From Lentimicrobiaceae bacterium (GTDB lineage Bacteria; Bacteroidota; Bacteroidia; Bacteroidales; F082), in contig SUWV01000021.1 in assembly GCA_015061315.1 (NCBI GenBank), positions 1 to 47,253 of the forward strand: DNA of 47,253 bases, in the 5' to 3' direction. Within the stretch, counting starts at the first letter, position 1. Every line of letters starts with the position of its first letter. Position numbers and translations under genes: made by a program. The notes beneath the pieces are model-generated. The model was not told the DNA's origin, did not search any database, and was given only the letters and a program-made list of their open reading frames with translations. Below, piece by piece: positions 1 through 7,303 of the stretch.

Positions 1-507
1 AAGTTGGATAATATCAATCCCAATATCGCTAATGTTTATGTAAAGCATGAAGACCGACGCTACGGTATTTTCAATCGTGGCGAGTCTGAAGAAATCCCTC
101 TTTACTTCGACGCAAAGGAAATGGGAATTTATACATTAACCTTTGATGTTAAAGGCGATTACGAAAATCTCTATCTTCTTGATAAGATGACAGGCGAGGA
201 GCTTAATCTTCTTTTAGAGAATGAATATAAGTTCATGGCAAGTGCTAATGACAATACAGAACGTTTCGTTTTGAAATTAACATCAGATACAGATTCTGTT
301 GATGAGAATTTTATATTCATTAATGATGATGAACTGATTATAAGTTCTGCTGGTACAATCCAAATCATCGACATGATGGGAAGAGTCGTTATGACAGAAG
401 AGAATCATAATGGAAGAATCAATATTGGTGGTTTGGATAATGCGGCTTATGTGATAAGATGTATTAATGAAAACGGAGTTAAAGTACAAAAGATTGTAGT
501 GTTATGA
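1..507 (+). CDS. C-terminal part of a secreted protein with T9SS-type sorting domain (5' truncated)
   Basis: The frame is open from the first base, so only the last ~168 residues of a larger protein are present; the TTG at position 4 is not a credible start. The first ~100 residues look like beta-rich, immunoglobulin-like surface-protein sequence (YTLTFDVKG, FVLKLTSDT). The last ~65 residues resemble a type A T9SS C-terminal domain: a beta-rich segment with IIDMMGRVV, then a Gly-rich stretch, then the closing KVQKIVVL strand. By family knowledge such proteins are exported by Sec, moved across the outer membrane by T9SS and processed at this domain. The stop overlaps the start of the next gene by 4 nt (ATGA), so the two are probably co-translated. 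The catalytic or binding part lies outside the window, so its function is unknown. Confidence 0.75.
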   Translation, partial: KLDNINPNIANVYVKHEDRRYGIFNRGESEEIPLYFDAKEMGIYTLTFDVKGDYENLYLLDKMTGEELNLLLENEYKFMASANDNTERFVLKLTSDTDSVDENFIFINDDELIISSAGTIQIIDMMGRVVMTEENHNGRINIGGLDNAAYVIRCINENGVKVQKIVVL

Positions 508-770
508 AAAAGAAAATATTAATAGGTATAATAGTAATGATATTAGGATGTGGCGGTCTCAAAGCCCAAAGCGATGGTTTTTTTGCCTCTTCATATTCGG
601 AATATAGAGATATTGAGAACGACTGGGGCTTGAATATGCCATTGCTTCCTGGTTCGCATGGGTATATCGATGATTATTCATGTGTTGAACAAGAAGCTCC
701 ACTCGGTAACGGACTCTTGATTCTCGGAGTGTTGGCGTTGGGATATAGGAAATTGAAAATTAAGAATTAA
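504..770 (+). CDS. Small secreted/membrane protein with PLGN-hydrophobic-basic C-terminal tail
   Basis: An 88-residue protein. A signal peptide (KKKILIGIIVMILGC, cleavage near KAQ) is followed by a mature start SDGFF, an acidic aromatic middle, and a tail APLGNGLLILGVLALGY ending in RKLKIKN. The tail (PLGN, about 13 hydrophobic residues, then Lys/Arg) looks like a C-terminal membrane or sorting anchor. A second protein of the same architecture is encoded at 31822-32097, with a matching mature start (AQ-[SG]-D-[GA]-FF) and matching tail. Its start overlaps the stop of the upstream T9SS-type protein gene. The last codons and the TAA lie in an ATTAAGAATT-type intergenic repeat. I know no function for this family; a role with the neighbouring surface protein is inference from position. 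Confidence 0.75.
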   Translation: MKKKILIGIIVMILGCGGLKAQSDGFFASSYSEYRDIENDWGLNMPLLPGSHGYIDDYSCVEQEAPLGNGLLILGVLALGYRKLKIKN

Positions 771-806
771 GAATTGAGAATTAAGAATTGAGAATTAAGA
801 ATTAAT
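751..806. repeat. Degenerate AT-rich word repeat (ATTAAGA/ATTGAGA)
   Basis: Seven- to nine-base words of the type ATTAAGA and ATTGAGA are repeated head to tail. The first units are inside the coding end of the upstream small gene and supply its TAA. Palindromic element A follows directly. Confidence 0.85.
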
Positions 807-865
807 GTAGAGACGTACTATATTACACCGATGAGAATAAACACGATGTAATTGGTGCGTCTCTA
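807..865. repeat. Palindromic dispersed element, copy A
   Basis: One of at least five related elements in the window. It begins GTAGAGACGTACTATATTACA, continues with a central spacer resembling CCGATGAGAATAAACACGA, and ends TGTAATTGGTGCGTCTC. The two arms are imperfect inverted repeats. It lies between convergent genes, and its right end supplies the TAG stop of the glycosyltransferase on the - strand. Confidence 0.85.
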
Positions 866-1924
866 TATCTCTTTCAAAATATCTTCTAAGACATCTTTTA
901 TCTTGAACTGGTTTTTAAGGTCGATTTTGGGAATCATCACGTTTTTTAACTTGAAGTCTTTTTGCTTGCAATAATTGAATAATCCTTTTTCTGTTAGATA
1001 TTCAGCTAAATATTCTTGCTCTGTCTGTCCTGGCGTCGGGACTAAATAAGCGTTTCTGTTAATATTTATTAAGTCCATCAGTGAGGAATAACCGCCACGG
1101 CAAACTATTCTCCTCGATTTAGAAACTATCTTTCTAAACATCACGTCATCAACATGATTGAAATAATATACGTTGCTTGGCTCGTCGTCGGGAGTGGCGT
1201 CGAGTTCGGGCTTTGCTCTAAATATGGCTATATTACCTTCAACCTCATGGGCTTGCTTTATTATAATGTCTTCAAAGATAGTACGTTGAGGTTCTGGTCC
1301 TGATAATATTACAAGGTATTCAAATATTTTGATGTCGTCTTTTATCTCTGAAGTGAAGCGGCTGAGAAATCCTATGTATTGGGTTTTAATCTTGACGTCG
1401 GCAGGATGCGACAGCTTCCCCGATAATGATGGCTCGCCTTCAACATCAGGAATCCATAACTCGTCATATTTGTTTATGTATGTCTTATGAAACAGATTGA
1501 CAATGGGATAAGTCCATTTAAGAGACTTAGGAACCTGTATGTGTAATTGATGTGTTATATAAATGGAACGTACTTTCTTGCTCCAGCAACCGAATCTGTT
1601 ATCGGAAATGATGAGGTCGATATTATAATCATCGACGATTTTTTCTATGGCTTTATGTTCTTTTTTAAAATTTATTAAGGCATCGGGAATTGACTTCAAC
1701 AACTTGAAAACTTGAGAGTTGCCTTTGCTATATGTAGGCTCAAAGCCTGGAAGCTTAATGAATTTTAAGTCGGGAAACTCTTTCTGAAGAAAGGCTAAAG
1801 GCGATTTGTCTGCAGCTATTATAACATCGTGTCCTAAGTCCAATAAGGTTCTTATTATCGGAACACATCGGGTGGCATGACCTAAACCCCAATTCAAAGG
1901 ACATATCAATATATTCTTTTTCAA
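863..1924 (-). CDS. GT-B fold glycosyltransferase (MurG-like family)
   Basis: 353 residues. The N-terminus ILICPLNWGLGHATRCVPII is the glycine-rich nucleotide-sugar glycosyltransferase opening of the MurG-like (GT28-related) group, where WGLGHATR is diagnostic. The C-terminal half has CRGGYSSLMDL and PTPGQTEQEYLAEYL, matching the donor-binding end of that fold (Gly-Gly loop, then PGQxEQxxxA). No signal peptide or membrane helix is seen, so it is probably cytoplasmic or peripheral at the inner membrane. Donor and acceptor cannot be read from the sequence. It is transcribed alone toward the small PLGN gene, with a TATCTTTG box 14 bp upstream of the ATG. Its TAG stop is formed by the end of palindromic element A. 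Confidence 0.85.
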   Translation of the reverse strand: MKKNILICPLNWGLGHATRCVPIIRTLLDLGHDVIIAADKSPLAFLQKEFPDLKFIKLPGFEPTYSKGNSQVFKLLKSIPDALINFKKEHKAIEKIVDDYNIDLIISDNRFGCWSKKVRSIYITHQLHIQVPKSLKWTYPIVNLFHKTYINKYDELWIPDVEGEPSLSGKLSHPADVKIKTQYIGFLSRFTSEIKDDIKIFEYLVILSGPEPQRTIFEDIIIKQAHEVEGNIAIFRAKPELDATPDDEPSNVYYFNHVDDVMFRKIVSKSRRIVCRGGYSSLMDLININRNAYLVPTPGQTEQEYLAEYLTEKGLFNYCKQKDFKLKNVMIPKIDLKNQFKIKDVLEDILKEI

Positions 1925-1938
1925 AATTTCGTTTTTTG

Positions 1939-1946
1939 CAAAGATA
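1939..1946 (-). promoter_or_regulatory. -7 box of the glycosyltransferase gene
   Basis: CAAAGATA on the + strand reads TATCTTTG on the - strand, an exact match to the Bacteroidetes -7 consensus TAnnTTTG. The leader is very short. Confidence 0.65.
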
Positions 1947-1950
1947 AGAA

Positions 1951-1985
1951 AAGTCTATAGTCTGCAGTCTACAGTCTACTGACTT
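1951..1985. repeat. Degenerate AGTCTA-type word repeat
   Basis: Several units of AGTCTATAGTCTGCAGTCTA type occupy the gap between the divergent glycosyltransferase and dprA genes. Confidence 0.75.
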
Positions 1986-2044
1986 TTTGCTAAATGTTAA
2001 TAATTTTTAACATAAATCATTGATAAACAATAAAATAAAAACTG

Positions 2045-2052
2045 TATCTTTG
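2045..2052 (+). promoter_or_regulatory. -7 box of dprA
   Basis: TATCTTTG is an exact TAnnTTTG match. A TTG at 2020-2022 is a possible -33 element with 22 bp between. Confidence 0.65.
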
Positions 2053-2083
2053 CACCATAACTCTTAATTATGAATTGTAAATT

Positions 2084-3184
2084 ATGAATTATGAATTAAT
2101 GTACGAACTTGCCTTGACATTGGTTCCTGGAGTGGGCGATGTCAATGGGAAGAAGTTGGTGGCGTATTGTGGTGGCGCGGAGGCTGTGTTCAGAGAGAAG
2201 AAGAAAACCCTTGCTAAGATTCCGGGGATAGGGGAGAAGACTGTTGAAAGTATTGTGGCACAGGATGTTTTTTCGCGAGCAGAGAAAGAGCTTGCTTTTG
2301 CAGAAAAGAATAAGATAAAGATATTGTATTATCTCAATCAAGACTATCCAAAACGTCTTCAACATTGTTACGATAGTCCCATGATTATTTATTGTAAGGG
2401 CGACTGTAATCTGAATGTCGACAAAGTGATAGGTGTTGTAGGTACACGTAATGTGACAGATTACGGTAAGATAATGACAGAGAGGATTGTCTCGGAACTT
2501 GTTGAAGATGATGTGCTTGTCGTTAGCGGCTTGGCATATGGCGTTGATACTTATGCACATCAGGCTGCGGTGAAGAACGGCTTGAAGACGGCTGCCGTCT
2601 TGGCTCATGGGCTCCATACTATTTATCCTCATGCTAACAGAACGCTTGCGAAAAAGATGTTGGAAGAAGGAGGCTGTCTGTTGACGGAGCAGATAAGTGG
2701 CGTCGAGCCTGACAGGGAGAACTTCCCTAAAAGAAATCGCATCGTCGCTGGGATGATTGACTGTCTTATTGTCGTTGAGAGCGCTTCTAAAGGAGGAGCG
2801 CTCATCACCGCCGATGTGGCTAATAACTACGACAGAGAGATATTCGCTGTGCCAGGTCGCGTGGGCGATAGCTATAGCGAGGGTTGTAATAAATTAATAA
2901 AGGATAATAAAGCTAATATACTTTTAAATGTAGGCGATCTACGGACTGTCATGCGCTGGGACGATAATAAAAAAGTTGTGCCGAAACAGATGCGACTCTT
3001 CCGCGACTTCAGCGATGATGAGAAATCGGTGATGGGTCTCTTTGAAGAAACGGATGTCGTTTATTTGGATACGATAATCGCAGAGACAATGTTGTCGCCA
3101 ACAAAAATAGCCTCAATATTGTTGTCGTTGGAGTTTGATGGAATTTTGACGGCACTGCCTGGAAAACGTTATCAAAAGTTATGA
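2084..3184 (+). CDS. dprA: DNA-processing protein DprA
   Basis: 366 residues, normal length. DprA binds incoming single-stranded DNA during natural transformation and loads RecA. Helix-hairpin-helix segments lie at about residues 12-55 (VPGVGDV, IPGIGEKT). The Rossmann-like core carries VVGTRNVTDYGK (118-129), SGLAYGVDTYAH (148-159), the AHGLHTIYP loop (174-182) and PKRNRIVAGM (215-224). A winged-helix-like end covers about 310-366. The ATG lies within an ATGAATTATGAATT word repeat, so residues MNYEL are repeat-derived; the in-frame ATG at 2099 is an alternative start. Its promoter is separate from that of rsgA downstream. Confidence 0.95.
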   Translation: MNYELMYELALTLVPGVGDVNGKKLVAYCGGAEAVFREKKKTLAKIPGIGEKTVESIVAQDVFSRAEKELAFAEKNKIKILYYLNQDYPKRLQHCYDSPMIIYCKGDCNLNVDKVIGVVGTRNVTDYGKIMTERIVSELVEDDVLVVSGLAYGVDTYAHQAAVKNGLKTAAVLAHGLHTIYPHANRTLAKKMLEEGGCLLTEQISGVEPDRENFPKRNRIVAGMIDCLIVVESASKGGALITADVANNYDREIFAVPGRVGDSYSEGCNKLIKDNKANILLNVGDLRTVMRWDDNKKVVPKQMRLFRDFSDDEKSVMGLFEETDVVYLDTIIAETMLSPTKIASILLSLEFDGILTALPGKRYQKL

Positions 3185-3213
3185 ACGCAATAGGATTGTA
3201 AAATAAAAATATG

Positions 3214-3221
3214 TACCTTTG
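3214..3221 (+). promoter_or_regulatory. -7 box of rsgA
   Basis: TACCTTTG matches TAnnTTTG and lies 17 bp before the rsgA ATG. TTG at 3196-3198 is a weakly placed -33 candidate. Confidence 0.6.
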
Positions 3222-3238
3222 CGACAAAATAAGCATAA

Positions 3239-4147
3239 ATGCAAGAAGGCATCGTTATCAAGTCAACAGGCAGTTGGTATGAAGTAAGAAATGAGAGCGG
3301 CGAAGTGGTGTTGTGTCGCCTCAGAGGCAAGATACGCCTCGATGGTATCAGAGCGACAAATCCCGTAGCTGTCGGCGATAAGGTTATCTTTGAAAAAGAA
3401 AATAACAAAGATACATGCGTGATAAATAAGATATTACCTCGATATAACGCGATAGTGCGAAAATCGGTGAACCTGTCCAAAGCATCGCATATCATAGCAT
3501 CGAATATAGATCAGGCTATATTGGTCGCGACAATAGCGCAACCGAGGACTTCGACTGGTTTCATCGACAGGTTCTTGGTCACGGCAGAGGCTTATCACAT
3601 ACCGACGACAATAGTCTTTAACAAATGTGACTTGTATGACGAGGAGCAGATGGCTGCTGCTAAAGAACTCATTGCGACCTTTGAAAACATAGGCTACCGC
3701 TCGTTTATGGTCTCGGCAATGACGGGTTTCCAATGCGACGAGCTGCGAGATATTATGAAAGATAAAGTCAATCTCTTTTCGGGTCACTCGGGCGTTGGTA
3801 AGTCGGCACTGATAAACAGGTTAGACTCCTCTCTTAATGTGCGTGTCGGCGACATCTCGGAAGTTCATGAGAAAGGAAAACATACTACTACATTTTCTCA
3901 GATGTTCCCGCTTTCTTTCGGCGGTTACATCATCGACTCGCCTGGTATCAAAGAGTTCGGTCTTTATGACATGGAGAAAGAGACTCTCGCTCAGCGTTTT
4001 CCTGAGATGCGTAAGCTGATGCACGAATGTAAGTTCTCCAACTGCACTCATCTTCATGAACCTCAGTGCGCGATAAAAAAAGCCGTAGAACAAAATATCA
4101 TAGCCGATTGGCGTTATAACGATTATTGTAATATGATGGAAGATTGA
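3239..4147 (+). CDS. rsgA: Ribosome small-subunit-dependent GTPase A
   Basis: 302 residues. RsgA is a circularly permuted GTPase that acts in late 30S subunit maturation. The order of motifs shows the permutation: an OB-fold-like N-terminus (1-70), then G4 NKCD (128-131), G1 GHSGVGKS (182-189), a switch region with TTT (216-218), and G3 DSPG (233-236). A C-terminal zinc site follows (Cys264, Cys269, His271, Cys277). The next gene starts 3 nt after the stop, so the Omp85-like gene is probably co-transcribed. Confidence 0.97.
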   Translation: MQEGIVIKSTGSWYEVRNESGEVVLCRLRGKIRLDGIRATNPVAVGDKVIFEKENNKDTCVINKILPRYNAIVRKSVNLSKASHIIASNIDQAILVATIAQPRTSTGFIDRFLVTAEAYHIPTTIVFNKCDLYDEEQMAAAKELIATFENIGYRSFMVSAMTGFQCDELRDIMKDKVNLFSGHSGVGKSALINRLDSSLNVRVGDISEVHEKGKHTTTFSQMFPLSFGGYIIDSPGIKEFGLYDMEKETLAQRFPEMRKLMHECKFSNCTHLHEPQCAIKKAVEQNIIADWRYNDYCNMMED

Positions 4148-4150
4148 TCT

Positions 4151-5542
4151 ATGAAACAGTTGTTGTCGTTATTTCTGATATTATTTGCTCTTGCGCTTAA
4201 TGCTCAGCAAGATACGACATCGTATGTGATAGTATCCGATATTGTGATAAACGGAAATAACGTGACAAAAGATGCTATAATTCTCAGAGAATTGACCTTT
4301 TCGATAGGTGATACCATTACTGTTCAAGACTGGAATGAGGAACTGCGAGTCAGCAAGGAAAATGTACAGAATACAACCTTGTTTAACTTCGTGACTTTTG
4401 AACAGTATAATGCTGATGCCAATGTTGTGATATTAAATATCAATGTGATAGAGAGATGGTATCTGTGGCCTTATCCTTATATAGCTTATTCTGATAGAAA
4501 TCTCAATGCTTGGTATGAAGCAAACGACATTACGCGTTTTAGCTATGGTGTCGAAATGAAATACAGGAACTTCTTGGGCTTGAAACATGATCTCGATTTT
4601 ACATTCATCTCGGGTTATAATCAGAATTATGGACTGTCGTACGATATTCCTTATATGACTGAAAGACAATGCTTCGGATTGAGATTTGGTGTCGGATATA
4701 AAAGAGATAAGGAGGTGTCTTATCGTACAGAGAATAATAAGGTTTTGTATTTTAATGGTGATGATGAGTTCGCACGGCAAACGGCTCATGTTTTTATAGA
4801 ACCTCATTTCCGTTTCGGATATAGAAATAAGTTGTTGCTAAATCTTAGTTATAACAACAGCTTGTTCCATGACGCGCTCTCAGCCCTAAATGCAGATTTC
4901 TCTAACATACAAGGTTCACGTTTTCAATACTTTTCTTTCTCAGCTATATATAAAAACGATTTCCGCGATGAACAAAATTATCCCTTGAATGGTCATTATT
5001 TTGAACTGATGATGGAGAAAATAGGCTTCGGAATTTTAGAAACAGAGCCCGATGTCTTTTATGCGAAAATTACAGCTGATTGGTACCAGCCTATAAAAGG
5101 TCGCTGGTATTGGTCATCTAACTTGACCTTGAAAATGTCTGACGATAATGAGGCTCCGTATTTCTTGAATCAAGGATTGGGATATAAGAACGATTATGTG
5201 AGAACGTATGAGTTGTATGTTATAGATGCAATGAATTTTGCTTTGATAAAGAATAACTTGAAATTTGCTATATTAAATCCTGTTACGAAAAATATACCTT
5301 TTATCAAAAACGAGAGGTTTGGCAAGATACATTTGGCTATGTATGCTAATGTGTTTTTCGACTGCGCTTATTCATGGAAGATGCCTGAGAAACATAACTC
5401 TTTCTTGGATAATAAGTTTATTTATGGAACGGGCATAGGTCTCGATTTCGTTACCTATTATGATAAGGTGATTCGTTTTGAATATGGAGTGAATGATATG
5501 GGAGAGACGGGCTTGTTCATACATTTCGTAGCGCCGATATGA
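4151..5542 (+). CDS. Omp85/BamA-TamA-like outer-membrane protein with a single POTRA domain
   Basis: 463 residues. A signal peptide (KQLLSLFLILFALALNAQ) precedes one POTRA-like domain at about 25-105 (VIVSDIVINGNNVTKDAIIL, then VVILNINVIERWYLWPYPY). A ~16-strand barrel region fills the rest, with alternating aromatic strands such as FRFGYRNKLLLNLSYNN and a closing GLFIHFVAPI. The length is about half of BamA, which is encoded separately at 8058-10718. By family it should sit in the outer membrane, as an assembly, translocation or lipid-handling pore; the substrate is unknown. It follows rsgA by 3 nt and precedes nadK by 25 nt, so it is probably in that operon. Confidence 0.8.
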   Translation: MKQLLSLFLILFALALNAQQDTTSYVIVSDIVINGNNVTKDAIILRELTFSIGDTITVQDWNEELRVSKENVQNTTLFNFVTFEQYNADANVVILNINVIERWYLWPYPYIAYSDRNLNAWYEANDITRFSYGVEMKYRNFLGLKHDLDFTFISGYNQNYGLSYDIPYMTERQCFGLRFGVGYKRDKEVSYRTENNKVLYFNGDDEFARQTAHVFIEPHFRFGYRNKLLLNLSYNNSLFHDALSALNADFSNIQGSRFQYFSFSAIYKNDFRDEQNYPLNGHYFELMMEKIGFGILETEPDVFYAKITADWYQPIKGRWYWSSNLTLKMSDDNEAPYFLNQGLGYKNDYVRTYELYVIDAMNFALIKNNLKFAILNPVTKNIPFIKNERFGKIHLAMYANVFFDCAYSWKMPEKHNSFLDNKFIYGTGIGLDFVTYYDKVIRFEYGVNDMGETGLFIHFVAPI

Positions 5543-5567
5543 TTTTAATTTATTGAAAAATAATATT

Positions 5568-6446
5568 ATGAGAGTAGTTTTATACGGAAAGGCTTTTGGC
5601 AGTGATTATGACGAACTGATGCGAGATTTGCTGAGATTGTTGAAAGAATCGTCGGCAGAGATAGTTGTTTATGAGCCTTTTTTGAAAGATATAAAGCATT
5701 GTTTTGATGCCGATGTCGAATATTCTTTTTTGAAAGAAAGCGACGATATAAGAGATAAAGCCGACATGATGTTTTCTTTCGGCGGCGATGGAACGATATT
5801 AGATTCTCTGCCGATAATTCGCGACAGCGGAGTCCCGGTCTTAGGCATCAACACTGGAAATCTCGGCTTCTTGTCGAGCGTGTCGCCTAAGGAAACATGT
5901 GAGGCTGTGAGAAATATTATCGAGGGAAATTATGAGATCGAGCAGCGTTCATTAATAAAAATCAATGATAAAAATAATATCTTTGGAGGGATAAACTACG
6001 CTCTCAATGAAATAAGTATCTGTCGTAAAGATAATGGTTCTCTGGTAGTTGTGAATGTATTTATCGACGATATGTTGTTGAATACATATTGGGCTGACGG
6101 CATAATCTTGGCGACGCCGACTGGCTCTACGGCATATTCCATGAGTGTAGGAGGACCTATTATGACACCTAATGCCGACAGTTTTTTAATAACTCCTATC
6201 GCGGCACACAATTTAAGCGTAAGACCTGTCGTTATACCAAACAAAAGTAAAGTGAAAATTAAGGTCGATGGAAGATGTGATAGCTTTGCCTTGGGCTTAG
6301 ACTCACGTATAATGTTGGTCGATAAGTCATTGGAAATAGAAGTGGAAAAAGCCGACTTCTGTTTTAATATGATAAAGATGCCAAATAAGAACTTCTTTGA
6401 GACCATAAGAAAGAAACTGATGTGGGGTAACGATTGGAGAAATTAA
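5568..6446 (+). CDS. nadK: NAD kinase
   Basis: 292 residues from the ATG at 5568; a longer reading begins at TTG 5553 and adds five residues that look non-native. It phosphorylates NAD to NADP in the cytoplasm. The family signatures are clear: FGGDGTILDS (GGDGT at 72-76), NTGNLGFLSS, NEISICR, and TPTGSTAYSMSVGGPIM. The ATP/inorganic-polyphosphate NAD kinase fold spans the whole length. It sits between the Omp85-like gene and the PorG-like gene, the usual Bacteroidetes order. Confidence 0.96.
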   Translation: MRVVLYGKAFGSDYDELMRDLLRLLKESSAEIVVYEPFLKDIKHCFDADVEYSFLKESDDIRDKADMMFSFGGDGTILDSLPIIRDSGVPVLGINTGNLGFLSSVSPKETCEAVRNIIEGNYEIEQRSLIKINDKNNIFGGINYALNEISICRKDNGSLVVVNVFIDDMLLNTYWADGIILATPTGSTAYSMSVGGPIMTPNADSFLITPIAAHNLSVRPVVIPNKSKVKIKVDGRCDSFALGLDSRIMLVDKSLEIEVEKADFCFNMIKMPNKNFFETIRKKLMWGNDWRN

Positions 6447-6482
6447 TTTAAAAATAATTATAGATTATTTAACAATTAATTG

Positions 6483-6490
6483 TAACTTTG
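6483..6490 (+). promoter_or_regulatory. -7 box of the PorG-like gene cluster
   Basis: TAACTTTG matches TAnnTTTG, 60 bp upstream of the porG-like ATG. It could drive porG-uppS-bamA. No good -33 element is seen. Confidence 0.55.
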
Positions 6491-6550
6491 TCAACTCTGC
6501 ACGGTGGATAAATAACGATTGATAATCATAAAGTAAAGTAGAATAAATTG

Positions 6551-7288
6551 ATGAAAAATAGCAAGGTACTGACAGCGTTTTTAATATTGGCTTTGTCGTT
6601 ATTGATGCCGAAAGAGGCGAACTCTCAGATAATGGAAGTCGGTGCAACGGGAGGTCTGTCGTATTACATCGGTGACATAAATCCATCTAAACATTTTAAT
6701 CAGAGTGAGATAGGCTTTGGAGCATCCTTGAGATATTATCAAAACTTACGTTGGGCTTTCAGATTTCAATATTCGAGATTGGGTCTGACGTCATCAGATG
6801 AGGTGGTGGCATTCCGACCTGAGAGAAATCTTGCGTTTAACAGTGATGTCAATGACTTTGCTTTGATAGCAGAATTTAATTTCTTTAACTATTGGACAGG
6901 GAGTAAGAAAGAAAGAATTACTCCATATATCTTTGCAGGCGTTTCCTTGTTGTCGTTCAATTCCACCGATCTTGAAGGCAATGCTTTGCAGCCTCAGAAA
7001 AATGAAGGCGTCGACTACAGTACTCTCAGCTGGTCGGTCCCTTTTGGCATAGGTGTGAAATATAGTATTTCCAAAAGATTGGGAGCAACCTTAGAGTGGA
7101 GGATACATAAGACTTTCACTGATTATATTGATGATATAGAAGGTTATTATTTGGATGAACCTGAGATGCAACGAGGTAATGGCAACTCGCATGTCTTCGG
7201 ATACAACAACGACTGGTACGGCATTTTAGGTTTGACGTTATCATATAGATTTAATTTGCCAAGTAGAACCGTATGTCACGGTATGTAA
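6551..7288 (+). CDS. porG: PorG-like outer-membrane barrel protein (DUF6089 type), T9SS component
   Basis: 245 residues from the ATG at 6551 (TTG at 6548 is the longer reading). The signal peptide ends near ANSQ. The mature start MEVGATGGLSYYIGDINP and an eight-stranded-barrel pattern (GFGASLRYYQNLRWAFRFQY, GIGVKYSISKRLGATLEWR, GILGLTLSYRFN) match the DUF6089 family. In Porphyromonas gingivalis the protein at this position, just before uppS and bamA, is PorG, associated with the PorK/PorN ring of the type IX secretion system. Assignment therefore rests on fold and synteny together. T9SS cargo-like proteins elsewhere in the window (1-507 and 12230-16108) fit this. Confidence 0.8.
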   Translation: MKNSKVLTAFLILALSLLMPKEANSQIMEVGATGGLSYYIGDINPSKHFNQSEIGFGASLRYYQNLRWAFRFQYSRLGLTSSDEVVAFRPERNLAFNSDVNDFALIAEFNFFNYWTGSKKERITPYIFAGVSLLSFNSTDLEGNALQPQKNEGVDYSTLSWSVPFGIGVKYSISKRLGATLEWRIHKTFTDYIDDIEGYYLDEPEMQRGNGNSHVFGYNNDWYGILGLTLSYRFNLPSRTVCHGM

Positions 7289-7303
7289 TATTAAGAACAT
7301 AAA

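Noticed and set aside
751..806. Word repeats as assembly artefacts
   Set aside because: Similar but non-identical tracts occur in over a dozen separate gaps with different words and respect reading frames in tilS, which an assembly error would not do.
5553..5567. TTG start for nadK five codons upstream
   Set aside because: The ATG at 5568 begins at the conserved VVLYG strand; the upstream residues KNNI are not typical of the family.
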